Source of the DNA: Heterocephalus glaber | Taxonomy: Eukaryota > Chordata > Mammalia > Rodentia > Bathyergidae | Assembly: GCF_000247695.1 (NCBI RefSeq) | Contig: NW_004624732.1 | Location: forward strand, 41,345,039 to 41,409,038 | Length of the DNA stretch: 64,000 nucleotides | Direction of reading: 5' to 3' | In this document: positions 11,990 through 24,392 of the stretch, piece by piece | Layout of the letters: the number at the start of each line of letters is the position of its first letter | How positions within the stretch are numbered: position 1 is the stretch's first letter | Made by a program: the position numbers and the translations under genes | The notes under the pieces: model-generated | What the model was told of the DNA's origin: nothing | The model's input: the letters and a program-made list of their open reading frames with translations, nothing else | Databases searched by the model: none

Positions 11990-13190
11990 TAATCCAATAC
12001 TAATAGACAAAAGACACCTGTATAGTCAGGTAACTTAGGTCTATTGTCCTACTTTAAATATAAGCTTTGTAATTTAGTTTTAGTTTTATTTTCCAAATAC
12101 CTCAATAATTTCTTCATTTTCTGACACAACATCAATTAGCTTCACAATAATGAGGATTCAGGCAGTTTCAGAGTGAAGATACATTTTAAAATTACCGTCT
12201 ACCCACTTATCATTTATATACCCAACTATCATTTATCTAACCATTTTAAGGATTCTGATATGGTTCTTGTCATATTTATATTTCTACAAATTGTTACACC
12301 TTCCTCTGGCTGGTTTCCATTGTTAAAATTACTTCATTCTATACATAGAAGTAGCATGTCTGGTTGCTATGAGATTATGAGTTCAACGCATGAATATAGG
12401 CAAATCACCTTGCTATGTGTAGTTTCTTATTTGGTGAATCAGGTTGTAATACTAACAAAGACCAGATGACTTTCACACTAAAGATGATATCTTAAACTGA
12501 ACTGCAGGCCTTCACTTATTTGTATTTTTAAACCTATAATACTTATCTTTTTATACTATCGTATGCTCTAACAAGTACTCTTTAGTATTATTTTTCTAGG
12601 TCTTGAGAAATAATTTCATGGTTTCTAACACCAAGCAGCCAGTGTCAATAGTTTCCAGTAAAATTCATGGAATCCATCAAATTTTCAAGAAATCTCTCAA
12701 TGGAGCATGGTAAATGCCTTGACTCAGCCTATACACAGTCTCCATGATCTCTGCCATCCAACAAGGGCTCTAATTTAAGAAAGTTTATGTGCAAGGAGGT
12801 TAAAGTAAGTTTCTAGATTTCAATTTTAGAAGGAAGCCTGAAGTCTGCAGTAGTATTCTAAAACACATAACAATGTATAAGGTAAATCTTTACCCTTTAC
12901 AACAGAAGTCTAGTGAGACTCCACCTACCATGAAAGTATGCCTTTGAGTATTGATTTTTGTCTGAAGTGTTGATGAATACTGCAATTTAAAAGTTAGCTT
13001 CCAAAACAGAAATCCACATATAGTTATTTAGTGACTCTCCTGTGACAGCTTAAGACAAACAGGCAAAGTTATTTAGAAATTCTTTAAATATTTTATGATC
13101 TTCTCAAGATATTAAAAGAGGGATCATATTTATTAGCGTACTGATAAATTTCTTAAATCTGTTTCTTCATCTTTCATACAGTAGTTGCTC
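11990..13190. other. non-coding DNA with a weak MIR trace
   Basis: No gene is visible. At about 12340-12465 the order 'tatgagttcaacgcatgaatataggcaaatcacc...agtttcttatttggtgaat' resembles the core and 3' part of a MIR SINE in sense. The rest is unassigned. Confidence 0.45.
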
Positions 13191-13194
13191 CTGA

Positions 13195-13236
13195 AATATT
13201 ATCTCTCAATCTTAGCCAAAAGGCTGAGAAGCAACT
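13195..13236 (-). pseudogene. truncated U2 snRNA pseudogene
   Basis: On the minus strand, GCTTCTCAGCCTTTTGGCTA followed by AGAT matches the first 30 or so bases of U2 snRNA with one obvious change (G to A in the CGG of the 5' stem-loop). Beyond that the match fades quickly; no Sm site or 3' stem-loops follow. It is too short to be a functional snRNA and looks like a retroposed 5' fragment. U2 normally pairs with the branch point in the spliceosome; this copy cannot. Confidence 0.75.
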
Positions 13237-13239
13237 TCT

Positions 13240-13980
13240 CTCACTCAAATCAATATAAACCTGCTTCTTCACACAACACATTTGAGCTCTGTACAGGTCT
13301 CACGCTCCTCCACCTTCCTGCTTTCATCATTTCTTCCTAGTTTTGCCTAGTTCAAAGGAATACTAACATCCAGGACTCACATAAAAAATAGTCTCATGTT
13401 AACTGCTTTTACTTTTAAAAAAATCCTTGCATTCAATCTAGAGGTGGTCACATAAATACTTACAGATTAATGTGAAGTTTCACAGTCCTTCTAGTTAGTT
13501 GGTTAATATTAATATATTACTTGTAAGGTTAGCATATGTAACACATCAGTAAATGGTAAAAACCTTCTATGTACTAATGAATATCAATGATTTCATTGGT
13601 TTTTATATACATATTTATAATGTCAAAATATATTTCCCTAATTATTCTACCTAAATTTCAAAATGTAATATTTATTTTCCTGATAAAACATAAAATAATC
13701 TAGACTGACTGATATGGCTTATGATTGGTCTGTATTAAACACAGCTGTGTTGCTCTTAAATATCTGGAGAAAAGAACAGCAACTGACTCAATCAAGTAAA
13801 TTATATGAATATAGTCCAAGGATATTATTTAGGCATTTCACATCAGAAGTCAAGGGATGGGATGAGTTTGTGATCTTCTACAGGTACCTATGATTTCTTA
13901 ACAAACTTATGTCACTGAGCCTTTGAAAAACGTATGATCATCACAGTAAACCCAAGAAATGTGCCTGATGGCTTGTATGT
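13240..13980. other. unique AT-rich non-coding DNA
   Basis: Nothing I can identify as a gene or repeat lies between the U2 fragment and the next LTR. Confidence 0.5.
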
Positions 13981-13984
13981 ATGT

Positions 13985-14335
13985 GTATGAGAGTGACAGT
14001 TAAGCTTAATTCAACCTGATGGACTTGGGAACTGCCTAGGGAATTGATAAGTCACATTTATGAGTGTGTCTAGGTGAGTCATGGAAGTGTGACCTTTCAG
14101 TCTGTGTCTGGTCCCTGCTCCTCTTGCTCTGGTCCTTTGTGGTACTTCACAGCTGCCATGAAGTAAGCAGATTTGCTCTGTCACATTCCTCTGCCATGAT
14201 ATTTCTGCCTTGGAGTAAGCCAGCCATGGACTGAAACCTCTGAAACCATGAGCCTAACAAACCTTTCCTTCTTACTCATGTCATATATTTGGTCTCAGGG
14301 ATAGAAAAGCTGACCAGTACCACCGTGGGTGTGCG
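13985..14335 (+). mobile_element. MaLR-like LTR
   Basis: Blocks typical of MaLR-type LTRs appear in order: 'taagtcacatttatgagtgtgtct', CT-rich 'ctgctcctcttgctctggtcc', 'gccatgaagtaagcagatttgctctg', 'ctgaaacctctgaaaccatgagc', and an end near 'ggtctcagggatagaaaagctgacc'. It resembles the elements at 11.6 kb, 22.4 kb and 50.4 kb. No coding potential. Confidence 0.65.

Positions 14336-14338
<3 letters not shown>

Positions 14339-14369
<31 letters not shown>
14339..14369. repeat. (TG)n microsatellite
   Basis: About 15 uninterrupted TG units, sitting just beyond the end of the LTR-like repeat. Confidence 0.95.
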
Positions 14370-14372
<3 letters not shown>

Positions 14373-15620
14373 AAGGTTATAGTTACTAATCCTCAAGTCA
14401 ATCCTAGGTCCTACACTAAAAGTATTCTTTCTTTTGGGAATTTTAGCTCAATGAGGGCAGTTCATAATTCCATCATTTCATAACTAACCCATAGGTTACA
14501 TCAGAAGAAAAGAGTAAGAGTGAACTTTTCTGTCTCAAAAAATTAAAATGCAATCATTTGGAATTCAGCTTACTTACATCTTTTATTGGGCTGACAGATT
14601 TAATAGCTAATATATCCATGTTATAGTATCATAACTGACCACTAAACCATGATACTTCAAAAGGTCATGACACCTGGGGCTTTTAAGTAGAATGCTAAGA
14701 GCTAACATCTTACTTGATTATTACTTTATGTCTGTAATTGTGCACACTATATTCATTTAAAGAGATTTTCTAAAGATCCATTTAAAGTAAATTCCCCTCT
14801 CAAAACTCATTTAAGATAATAATCCTAAAATGTACTTTTGAATAAAGCTCTTTAATTAAATATTTTTTAGAGTAAGGGGTAAAATTGAAATTCTGACCAA
14901 AAATTGTCATTACAGAGTCTAAGACCCAATTTTGTAAGGAGATTGCCTTCAGGGTCAGGCAAGATTTTGAGAAAGTGTTTATATTTCATTTTCTTAATTT
15001 TTTACACAAGCTTCAAAAAGAAATACTGTTCTTTTCCTTGTATTCCAAGAAGGAAATGCTATCAAAACACAATAAACTTCAAACAAAAATACAAGAAATC
15101 TCCCTGTGTGTATGAAAAAGTATGTAGTTTAATGACAGATACCTGAAAGTTGTTGGAAAGGCTACTGGCAATACCTGGAGGATGAGCTAGTTATACTCAA
15201 AGGAGGAATATGACACAGAGAAACATTCCTGTGCCTCAGCCTTCATATCAGTAGTTGTATTAATTTTCATTACCCCCAGGTTTCCTGCAATTAAAGTCCT
15301 CATGAGGATGAAGATATGTAACTTTCAGATGTAAATAGCAGATGTTATTTTTTTCTGGAAATGTAATTTTTTTAAAGAAAGGAATTAGTGCCACTTTATA
15401 AAGGAATACATATTTAAATAATGAAATTACACACATTATATAAAATTTATATCAATTATATCAAATAGTTTGGTCAGATGAAAGAAGTGAGCTAATCTGA
15501 AAGTTTCTACATTGCTATGGCCTGTTATGACTGAGGGCTCTCCAATTAGATTAGCATCCTTGTGAAGTAAGTTCTGTCCACAGACAATATGGTCTAGTAT
15601 ACACAAAATAAGTGCTTTAA
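14370..15620. other. unique AT-rich non-coding DNA
   Basis: No gene or confident repeat is seen. Open frames up to 80 codons do not resemble any family I know. Confidence 0.5.
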
Positions 15621-15621
15621 G

Positions 15622-15777
15622 AGTTATTACTACAGAGTACTTTTGGGAAGATATCCAGCAGGAGAAGAGCTGGGTCAAATGGAACCTCTAGACCTAGATC
15701 TTTGAGGTGTCTCCATACTGATTTCCACAGTGGTTGCACCAGTCTGCACTCCCACCAACAATGGAGAAGGGTTCTTT
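15622..15777 (-). mobile_element. L1 ORF2 fragment, antisense
   Basis: The stretch corresponds to the late part of ORF2 in antisense, including 'gggtcaaatggaacctctag', 'ctccatactgatttccacagtgg' and 'ctgcactcccaccaacaatgg', the same portion that is present at 31.6-31.75 kb. It is an isolated fragment with no 3' end attached. Confidence 0.85.
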
Positions 15778-15779
15778 TC

Positions 15780-16915
15780 TCTCTTAGACTTGTCATATCT
15801 GTTTGCTCAACTGGGAGGACAAAACAAAACTATGACCCAAGGGTTAAATCTTCAGTGTGGCCTGCTTTATTTCTTGAGATAACATGGAGTTTACATTTTT
15901 AAACATACAAGAAAACAAGAATGTTGACTGGAGACTTACATTATCTACAGATCTGAAAACATTTACTTTATAAGCAATCTACAGAATATATTGGCTGATA
16001 TCTAATTCTTTTTAAAAGGTCCTATTGTTGTTACATGCAGAATTTTGTAAGTCCTCTTTGAATTTCTTCTATATTCCCAAGTGTGAGGCATCATTAAAGG
16101 CCTCACAGTTTTTTAGTTAAGTAGGATTCCCTAGAATTACAGTCCTCAGGGCAGTCCCTTTAAATAGAATAGGCTGAAGAAGCTAATCTGACTCTGGCAG
16201 CCTAGTATGGACCTGTTACATGATCCTGTGGGCTCTGCCACCATAAATACACAGGTTCAGTTCAAGCATATTTTCTGCAGCTGTTAGTGCTGAGTAAAAA
16301 AATACACTTTCCATATGCCAAGAACACTTTGGAAAGGTCACTTTTGCCACAGACTTAGAAGTGGTATATTTTCTGAGAATTAGACAGGACATGTATCTTG
16401 CCCGTGCAATCTTCACATTCAATGTCAAAATATAGTCTGTTATATTTATTTTTCTTTTGCTTTTTTTTAAGTTGTCATATCATTTAGTTGCTTTCATTTT
16501 TATAGTAATAAGCCTTTTTATAGCGGTGAAGTGTAAAAGGAAAAGTACTAGGCTCAAATGAATAACCTTCAGGCCTGATATTACTTCATCAAAAGGCCAT
16601 GAATGAATGTCTCTTTGTATAAGTTTGAAGCAATTTATTTTTTATACACATAGTCACGTTAGAGAATGAATATTTTTCTCTTTTTAGTTCAGTTAGGTAC
16701 ATCTTGATGCTTTTCCATGAAAAATGGAATAGACCATATCATTTATAACTCCATTCAACAGCATCAAAAAACCTAAACAAAAATGTAAAATGAAATTACA
16801 ACAAATATCGATATGTATCACACTGCTATTTATAAGAATCAACACTGAAAATAATTGATATGACTCAATGGAGGAAAAGGTAAATATATGCCATAGTAAT
16901 AAAGAACCAAGGGCA
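15780..16915. other. unique non-coding DNA
   Basis: No gene is visible. 16130-16440 is less AT-rich and holds a minus-strand open frame of 70 codons without any recognisable motif. Confidence 0.5.
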
Positions 16916-16916
16916 G

Positions 16917-17070
16917 CCAGGCCAGGTGGTACATGAATGTAGTCCTAGGACTCTCAGACTCACAGGCAGGAGAATGGGCAAATTAGAACAAGTGTCAACA
17001 TTTTACAGAATAAAATGGCTGGGGTGCAGATCTGTGTGGAAGGCAAGGTACTGTAAACAAAGGGGAGGAA
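16917..17070 (+). mobile_element. decayed B1/7SL-derived SINE
   Basis: The phrase GCCAGGCCAGGTGGTACATG, then 'agtcctaggactctcagactcacaggcaggagaat', follows the left end of a B1/Alu-type SINE. A later 'aatggctggggtgcagatctgt' may be the ID-like second monomer of a B1-dID element. Strongly diverged. Confidence 0.5.
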
Positions 17071-17073
17071 AGG

Positions 17074-17096
17074 CAGAGAGAGAAAGAGAGAGAGAG
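17074..17096. repeat. (GA)n-rich microsatellite
   Basis: A short purine run, AGAGAGAGAAAGAGAGAGAGA, between the SINE and the LTR piece. Confidence 0.8.
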
Positions 17097-17340
17097 GATA
17101 GAGTTAGACCAGGCTGGGCGCTGAGTGCAGTAAGGGGAAAACATGTGACGATGCAGCAGGTAGGCAGCCATTTGGATTTCAAGGAATGTGTGGGCTCAGG
17201 AAAAATAAAATCTTATCTGCCAACACCCTTAGCTTGGAGTTCTGTCTAACAGACTACAAGAAAATAAATTTCTGTTGTTTAGGTGCCTTGATCTGCAGTA
17301 TTTTGGTATGGTAATCCTAATACATTATATAAAGAGTTTA
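17097..17340 (+). mobile_element. LTR-like repeat, 3' part (MaLR type)
   Basis: The 3' end block 'caagaaaataaatttctgttgttt' followed by 'gcagtattttggtatggtaatcctaatac' is the terminal part of the repeat family that is antisense at 1.7-2.05 kb and sense at 23.95-24.4 kb. Upstream, 'gcaggtaggcagccatttggatttcaagg' also fits that family. Confidence 0.6.
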
Positions 17341-19260
17341 CTACTATCCTGTGATTGATCCTGTTACTCAGTTTATGCTCCATTTTTATGCTTTTATACT
17401 TATAACTTATCCCCTGGGCCATTCTACTTCCCTTTCTTCCATTTTTGTCTTTCTTCCAACAAATTTATTTTGAATACCTACTGCGTGTCTAGCTTTGTGC
17501 ATACCTAAGTACTAAGTATTCAGTAGACTGATTTTCAGTAGATTTGATTTTTCAAAAAATTTAATCTGAAGTTTAGCTATAGATTACTGTGATAAAAGAG
17601 AATTATGGAAAATTGCTCCTCGATATTTTACAATGCACACAGACACATGCACACATATATAACCATGCATTAGGACTTCTGTAGGAATATATTACCAATT
17701 TTTTCAACAAGCAAAACAGAATAGGCTTTGTATTTGCAATCCAATGAAAGCTATTGTGCCAAAGTCACAAGTAATCAAAGAAAATAATCTCAGGTTGCTT
17801 TGCAACACTTATCTTTAACTTTGCATTAAGCTCGAACATAATTAAAAGCAAGTTATTGATCAATAGTAGATAGCAGCCATACATTACCTGTGGGGATGGA
17901 TTTCAATTTTCTGTAGACATCCCCCTTCATCCTACCACACATATATCCTGTCATCACATGAAGTTGGATCTCACCTAAAACATTTCTCCTCACTTCAGCA
18001 TATCGGCTCACAGTTTTGCTGAAGAAACTAATTTATCAATTAGAAATAACTCATTTGAAAAATTCCATTGCTACTGCTTAAATGATATTTGGCATATTTT
18101 TCTCAAAGAAGCATTTCATAACCAAGGTCATATATGCATGCTCTGAATAACATAAACCAGGGAATCTGGTGGTACTGAATGTTAAGTGAACAAATCTTCT
18201 CCCTGATCTCATATCCAACTTCCTTCCTATGTCTTCAAAATCTGGTATGACAGGCAAAATAGTCTTGAGAGAGTCAGATCACTACTGTCCAGTGAGATAT
18301 AACGTAAAGCAGTAACTATGTGAGTGTGCTCATAAAAAATAATATGTATAAGTCCTCAAACAAAGGCTTGACATAGGCAAAACTGTGAAGTGGATAATTT
18401 TTGGACAGTCATCCAACAGTCCGACTGTAAATGTTTCATAATCAACTTCATGGCAAAAAAATCCATACTTAATTTGCATATTACTTACATTAAAGGTGCA
18501 TAATACATACATAATATGCAATAATAAAATATACAGCAACCTTTAATATAAATTCTCTATAACAACTTGATTATCACAAAAATTTTGAGCTGATTTTTGT
18601 CACACTCTGTAAACAATCTAAGTAGACAATTAATAAAGGAGCACAGGTCCAAGTAAATTGTTGGCTGATTATTTTTGTTATGTTATAAAAGTGTAACAAT
18701 GGAGGTATATTTTAATTTTCACTTGTTTGTTAACGACTTGCTGAGTTGAACAGAATTTTTTTTAATGCTGGAATAATATTTCTTCAATATGTTTGTCGTA
18801 TTCACAATATAGCAGCTATAGCCTTGGTGGGTTTTTAAATTCAATCTACATTACTATCCATTAATCTCTTAAATCAATAGTGGACAATCAGTGCCCTGAG
18901 TCACTGTGTTTACGAATTTTCATGACATGAATATTCCCATTCATGTTGCGACCAAAATATCACTGACTAGCAATTTGGGGCAAGATTCACATGTGAATGA
19001 TGCAGTATTATACATGTAAATGTGAGAGAGAAATTAGAGCAGTGATTGCTAAAGATAATAGGAATCCATTCCCAGAAATAGTTTATTGCTGCTCTCTCTA
19101 TTGTAGCAATCAGTATCTTCTCTTTATTATTAGCATGGTATTTGCATGAACTTCCAGAGAACTATAATAATTAAATGTAATAAAATAATTAGAAAGTCAT
19201 GAGTTTTGATATCACTTTTGTTTTTAATATAATTTATTTAATTGTAAGTTTATATGATTT
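17340..19260. other. unique AT-rich non-coding DNA
   Basis: About 1.9 kb without an identified gene or repeat. 17740-17880 is higher in complexity and contains the 13-base palindrome GTTGCTTTGCAAC at 17794-17806, noted in the findings. Confidence 0.5.
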
Positions 19261-19264
19261 ATTT

Positions 19265-19600
19265 TTTAACTGTGATGGTTTGAAATTGCCTCTCAAATTT
19301 TATAAAAATTAAGTAGACTCATGAATGGTCCAAGCCAGCTCCAACAGTGGGCTGTTTGTGCCAGGCAATGCTTTATCCATTAAACCCATTTTTTCTCTCA
19401 TATGACGATTTTCTTCCAGGTACCCACACAGCTATGTGTTTCCTTTGGAGCGATTCCTCTGATATCATTTCTTCCATAATATTTCTCTCTACCTGCCCTA
19501 TCAGTCTTTCCACCATCTGATTTTAACTTTGTAACATTAGAAAGAATATTAAAATAACTCACACTACAATAGTATGTCAAAGACAGCTAGTTATGTCTGA
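19265..19600 (+). mobile_element. possible very old LTR-like repeat
   Basis: It opens with 'ctgtgatggtttgaaattgcctctcaa', which resembles the start of MaLR LTRs, and carries 'gaatggtccaagccagctccaacagtgg' and pyrimidine-rich 'tttttctctcatatgacg'. The end is not recognisable. Weak call. Confidence 0.3.
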
Positions 19601-20925
19601 TGCAATAACAGTGCTAATATTCCAAATAACTGAATCTCTAGTAATGAAACTTTAAGTTTTTAATTTGTACATCAGGGAATAGAGATATTTCCAGACAGGT
19701 GTTTCAAATTATGTCAGGTAGCTGGTAAAAATATTTTTGGATTAAGTATATCCTAGGCTAGTTAGAATAGCAGCTTTTTCATAATTTTGGAATTCACACC
19801 CAAAGGAAATAATTAACCTTCTCTTTATTGACATGGTTCAGAAGCTACCATTTCCAGCATTCTCCTGCTTTGCTCTTCGTGGTCTAGTGGTTATAAACTG
19901 GTTCTTTAAGAATGCCGTGCTCCTTTTAGCCTCCCAAGTGTTCGCTCAAATATCTGTCTACCTAGAGTGTCCATCCCACTCTGACTTCCTTCCAGCATCC
20001 CAGCTTAGCCTGCCTAGACACTTGTCTTCACCACTTTGCTGAATTTCATGAAGCCTAGGGAACAAGTTTGCCATGTTCTTTAGTATTCATTAGTATTTTT
20101 TAAAACTCAGAGTGATGCCCAGTACTTTGTTGGCACTCAGCAACCACTGTTTAAATGCAATCTCGATGATACAGAGGAAGAAAAAAGAGAACACTGAGAT
20201 GTGACCATGCTGGTTATTTATTTCTTCACGTTACCATTGAATTGTTTTGTAGAAGATACATTGTACTTGACTGATTTTGATCAGATGAGCAACTAGTTAC
20301 CCATAAACTGCTGCAGCAGCCCAGTTTACTGGAATATCACCTCTTGTATTCCTGAAAACCGCCAGGGGATGCAAAAAGTTGTTGAAAAGACATGGCTACT
20401 TATAAAAGCAAGCTAAGAAACACCTTTAGCTGCTAGAATCTAATTGGAAATTTGCCTGTCTTCTTCCTTCAGCTTGAGAAATTCACACATTCCACATACA
20501 ATAAAGACAATAATCTTTTAGCCATGGTTTGCCAGGAATAGAGTAGCTACAAATCCTCTGTAGTAACTGTAAGCCAAATGGGAAAATAAACAAAATCTGG
20601 AGAAAACTTCCTGACTTTCCAACCCAATATACTTAATTTGCGATAAGAAGTTATGACACATTACATCATCTGTCAGACACACTGCTTAATTTGAGTTCCA
20701 GTTCCAGTAATCATCGCCAGAAAAGAAAAAAAAAATGATACTTTTGACCAGAGCAAGTAAAGAAAGGTTATGTCCTCCTTTCACATTGTTTTCAGGGAAC
20801 AAATCTAAAATTGAAGCCATTCTTCCCTCCCCCTGACAGCACTGAAACCTAAGGAAAGAACACAGCATTAAATACTATTACTCTGTAGCTAGTACAAAAG
20901 GAGAGGGATTTGCATTAGTACAAGC
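19600..20925. other. unique non-coding DNA
   Basis: No gene is supported. A 15-base match to the tRNA-Glu A-box region at about 19869-19884 is not followed by a tRNA body. Confidence 0.5.
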
Positions 20926-20929
20926 GCTA

Positions 20930-21310
20930 AAAGTTGAGCTTCAGGCAAGGAAAGATCATTATTTATAACAAGCTGATCTGCTTCTATATGATTAACGGAA
21001 GAACAGTGAATTAATGTTGTTATCTTAATATTGTTTAAATGGCCTCTAGATGTGATGTGGAGCTGTGCCAGGAGGAATGGTTAACACAAAATAAATGTCA
21101 ATCCAGGAGAGATTTCTGGGAAACATTTTCACCCGCAGTAGAATTTGCTTAATTAATGGCCTAAAAATGATAAGCTCTGATGGGCCTCTGGTGTGTAGCC
21201 TTATTTTATTTGGGGAAACGGGACCAGCCCTATTTAATGGCATTTTCTTCAGAGACTGGTAGAACTGGTAAGCTTCTGGATAATTATCAGCCATTTTAAT
21301 GATTTCTTCT
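20930..21310. other. candidate conserved non-coding element
   Basis: This stretch differs from its surroundings by being free of recognisable repeats and low-complexity runs, with balanced composition and clustered homeodomain-type TTAATTAATGG, GATAAG and AT-rich CTATTTAATGG motifs. That texture is common in developmental enhancers. This is inference from composition alone; conservation cannot be judged from one sequence. Minus-strand open frames here look like chance. Confidence 0.25.
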
Positions 21311-22440
21311 TTTTAAAATGTAGTTCATGCCCTAGGTTATCTGGGGAAATGGATGAGGAATATATGAAACTAGAATGGAAGTGTTTCGTTATCTGTAACT
21401 TTAACTGTCTGTTTGAATAGGAGGTTAGATTTTCAAGGCACAAACAACAAGATTTTTAGTATCTTTAAAATAAGCCTTCAGTAAATGACTACTTGAGAAT
21501 TATGCATCCATAACAGGAAAACTTAGTGTTGAAGTAGGCTTAAAAATGGGACTTGGCTACTAATTATTTTGAGACTTGGAATCGCCTCTATAAAGTAGGC
21601 TAAGTAGGAGCTCACATTTCAGTGATCTGGTTCCTGCTTTCAGAGAAAGCTTCAGGTATGAGAAACCCTTATTGGTTATTTAGGGGACAGTTTTCTTTCT
21701 GTCTTTTAAAAATCAACTACATGCAGTGAATTTGTCGGCACAGGGCAAACTGAAGGTAGAGATATATGCAGAAGAAATACTTACAATATTTGAGATTTAA
21801 ACTCAGGAAAATTATATGCTGACCCAATTGTCAGCATTTGGGATATCTATAAATGAGCTGGGGAAGTCTCTACCCAAATATTCCCTGAAGTTCACAGTGT
21901 AGGACAAAGAAGACCCTGATCCTTTCCTGCCCATTCTAAAGGGTAATGACTGTTCTGCCTGTAACAAAAAACAGGATAACAAAACTATAATAAATGTCTT
22001 TGAGCAGAGCTTTTTATGACAATGAAGACCAGAGACAGAGTGACCTGTTTTTTCCATGCTTAGGTTCAACAAAGCACTGACAGCAGTGAGGAAATGACTT
22101 GATAATAAGGTGTGATGTAATGGAACTAGCAAGAATAGGGAAACCTTGCAAGGCCTGACCAGATTCTTCTTTGCCCCTCAGTTGTAGCATTTCTCCTTTC
22201 TGGGTATGGGGCAGGTGCCCTCTGGATTGGGTCTTCAGTTCTTTATGGCCAACTGTTAAATAGAATACTGGCTTTTGAAAAAAGAAGTTCTGGTTTCTGA
22301 CCCACCTTGGCGAAGATGAATTCTGGTTTCTATGGCTTCTCTTTGGGAAAAGTCTGGATATAAAAAAGAAAATAGAAGAAAGTCCAAAAGAAACTTTACT
22401 TCTGAGAACTTCTCTTTGGAGTATTGTTTTGAGACCCAAC
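21310..22440. other. unique non-coding DNA with a 142-codon open frame
   Basis: The longest open frame of the window (minus strand, 22014-22442, 142 codons) is here. It is rich in Ser, Phe and Lys and shows no domain I recognise. No splice or promoter signal marks it. I treat it as chance. Confidence 0.5.
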
Positions 22441-22444
22441 AACT

Positions 22445-22890
22445 GTAATATGGGATATGTGAAAGAGCCTCACATATTTTTAACAGATTTTTTATATCCA
22501 GTGCTATATTTCAATCTTATGTGTCCCCAAAAAGCCACATTTTCAAGTATTGGTCCCCAGGAGGCACTATCAGGAGGTAGTAGAACCTTTAAAAATGGTC
22601 CCAGGAGTATATCTTTAGGCCACTGGCTAGTGTCTCTGTAGGGGACTGTGGAATCCCAACTCTCTCCTCTTCCACTGTCTTTGCTCTGTGACGTGCTAGT
22701 AGGTAAGCAGTTTTGCTCACTCATTCCCTGTCACCATGACGTGCCACCTTGCAACAGGCCCAAAAGCAATAAGGCCAAGTGATCATGGACAGTGGTCTCC
22801 AAACCTGTTAGCCAAAATAAATCTTTTCTCTTTATAAGCTGATTACCTCAAGTATTTGTCAGAGTGGCAGAAAGTCTACTAACACATTAA
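22445..22890 (+). mobile_element. MaLR-like LTR
   Basis: The blocks 'ccaggaggcactatcagg', 'aatcccaactctctcctcttccactgtc', 'gtaagcagttttgctcactcattccctgtcaccatgac' and 'ctgttagccaaaataaatcttttctctttataagctgattacctcaagtatttgtca' run in the order of a MaLR-type LTR, ending 'agtctactaacaca'. It is flanked by unique DNA on both sides, so probably a solitary LTR. Confidence 0.7.
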
Positions 22891-22894
22891 GGTG

Positions 22895-23945
22895 GTAGGT
22901 AAACAACGGAGAACATTTCTGCAGGGACCAGAGGTCCTGCCCAGTAAAATCCCCTTCATTTTACTCAGTTTTACACAGGCAATGGTAGGGAGACTGGAAA
23001 GTCTCTGCACCTCAATAAGGGATTTTACTTTTTGCAAGATTGTTATGGCCTTTTTTCTCATGTCTTAAATTTTGATGACAACTGCCTGCTAATTTTTTTG
23101 ACTTTTTTGATTTCTTCCCTGCCAGTATATCTTCTTTTCTCTCTAGGAGGACTGTTCTGCAGGAGGAATATTCAGTGTGTCTTTTAGATCCTGCAGTCGT
23201 TGATAGCAGAGCACTTGGTAGAAAGTGACCATGAAATGACCTGGAAATTGTAATACTGTTGAAGAAAAATATTCCTGTAATAATCCTGTACTGTCTCCTA
23301 ATGACCTTGTATTTTCACATCACCACATGTACCTTCATGTTTTTATTGCTTGCTTATTAAATTTTTAATTATTAATCTCATTGGATTTGAGACATAGATT
23401 TTGGAATTTCTACTCTCCCTTTGTGATAGTTCTACTGCAAAGTATGTCTCTGTTCTTATTGACCATTTATCAATAATAAGAAATCATTTTGGAAATTCTA
23501 CATGAGAGTCAATTCAGTTTTCCAATTTGGTTAATCTTTTCAGCTGTGTCCCCCAAACAAAAACTTTATGCTTTTATTGCAGTATTTCACCAAGTATTTT
23601 CCAAGGAAGAGATGAACTTCAATGAAAGTTTTAAGGTTAAAAGAGTCATACTTGAAAAATGATAAATTTACATTATTGTAGGAATTTTCAGAATCCTTTA
23701 TGTGTTAATGAACACTGTAAAGCACACAGAGAGAATATAAATGCTACATAAAACAAACCTACTTGATTAAAGGATATTTTTTCTCAAACAGTATCTTTTC
23801 ATGCTAGTTCTTCATAGAACTCACTTTGGGAAATTGTACTTCACTATAAGATGGCTGGTAAAATTGAACATTACCAGGCTGTACTGGACAGCAGGAAAGA
23901 CATCCTGTATACACTCACCCCTTCTAATATGCCACGTGACTGTTT
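22895..23945. other. unique AT-rich non-coding DNA
   Basis: No gene or confident repeat is visible between the two LTR-like elements. Confidence 0.5.
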
Positions 23946-23949
23946 AACT

Positions 23950-24392
23950 TACCCATGTGATAAGTTAAACTATGTTCCCTACAAAGATATGCTGAAGTCT
24001 TAACTCTGGTACCTGTGATATTATTGGTAAATATGATCTTCCCAGATGCAATGAGCAAGTGAGTCCAATATCACTTTCTCCTTAGAAGAAGGAAGAACAG
24101 TTGGACAGAGACAAGGGGAATACAATGCAGGGACATACAGGCAGAATGTCATCTGCAGAAAAAAGCAGAAACTGGAGTGATGTATCTGCAAACCAAGGGA
24201 TGTTAAGGAGTCTGAATGACTTGAATGGTAGGAGACAGGCATGGAACATTCTCCCACACAGCCCTTGGAATCAACTTGGTTTACAACCTGATTTCAGACC
24301 TAGAATGTAACTGTGAGAAAATAAATTCCTGTTGTTTGAAACCAGGCAATTTGTCTTTTTTTATGGCTACTCTAGAAAACTAATACAGATTT
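23950..24392 (+). mobile_element. LTR of an ERVL-MaLR-type element
   Basis: It opens near 'aactatgttccctacaaagatatgctgaagtc', has 'accttgtgat'-like and 'gaagaaggaagaacag' blocks, and ends 'gtgagaaaataaattcctgttgttt...ctactctagaaaactaatacag'. This is the sense copy of the family seen at 1.7 kb and 17.1 kb. It runs directly into internal sequence downstream. Confidence 0.7.

Noticed and set aside
16926..17249. Plus-strand open frame of 107 codons
   Set aside because: Lies across a B1-type SINE, a GA tract and an LTR piece; not a gene.
19866..19910. tRNA-Glu-like A-box stretch GTGGTCTAGTGGTTA
   Set aside because: Fifteen bases match, but no anticodon arm, correctly spaced B box or acceptor stem follows; at most a fragment of a tRNA-derived repeat.
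22014..22442. Longest open frame in the window, 142 codons on the minus strand
   Set aside because: No recognisable domain, no start or splice context, composition like translated non-coding DNA; another frame on the other strand overlaps it equally well.
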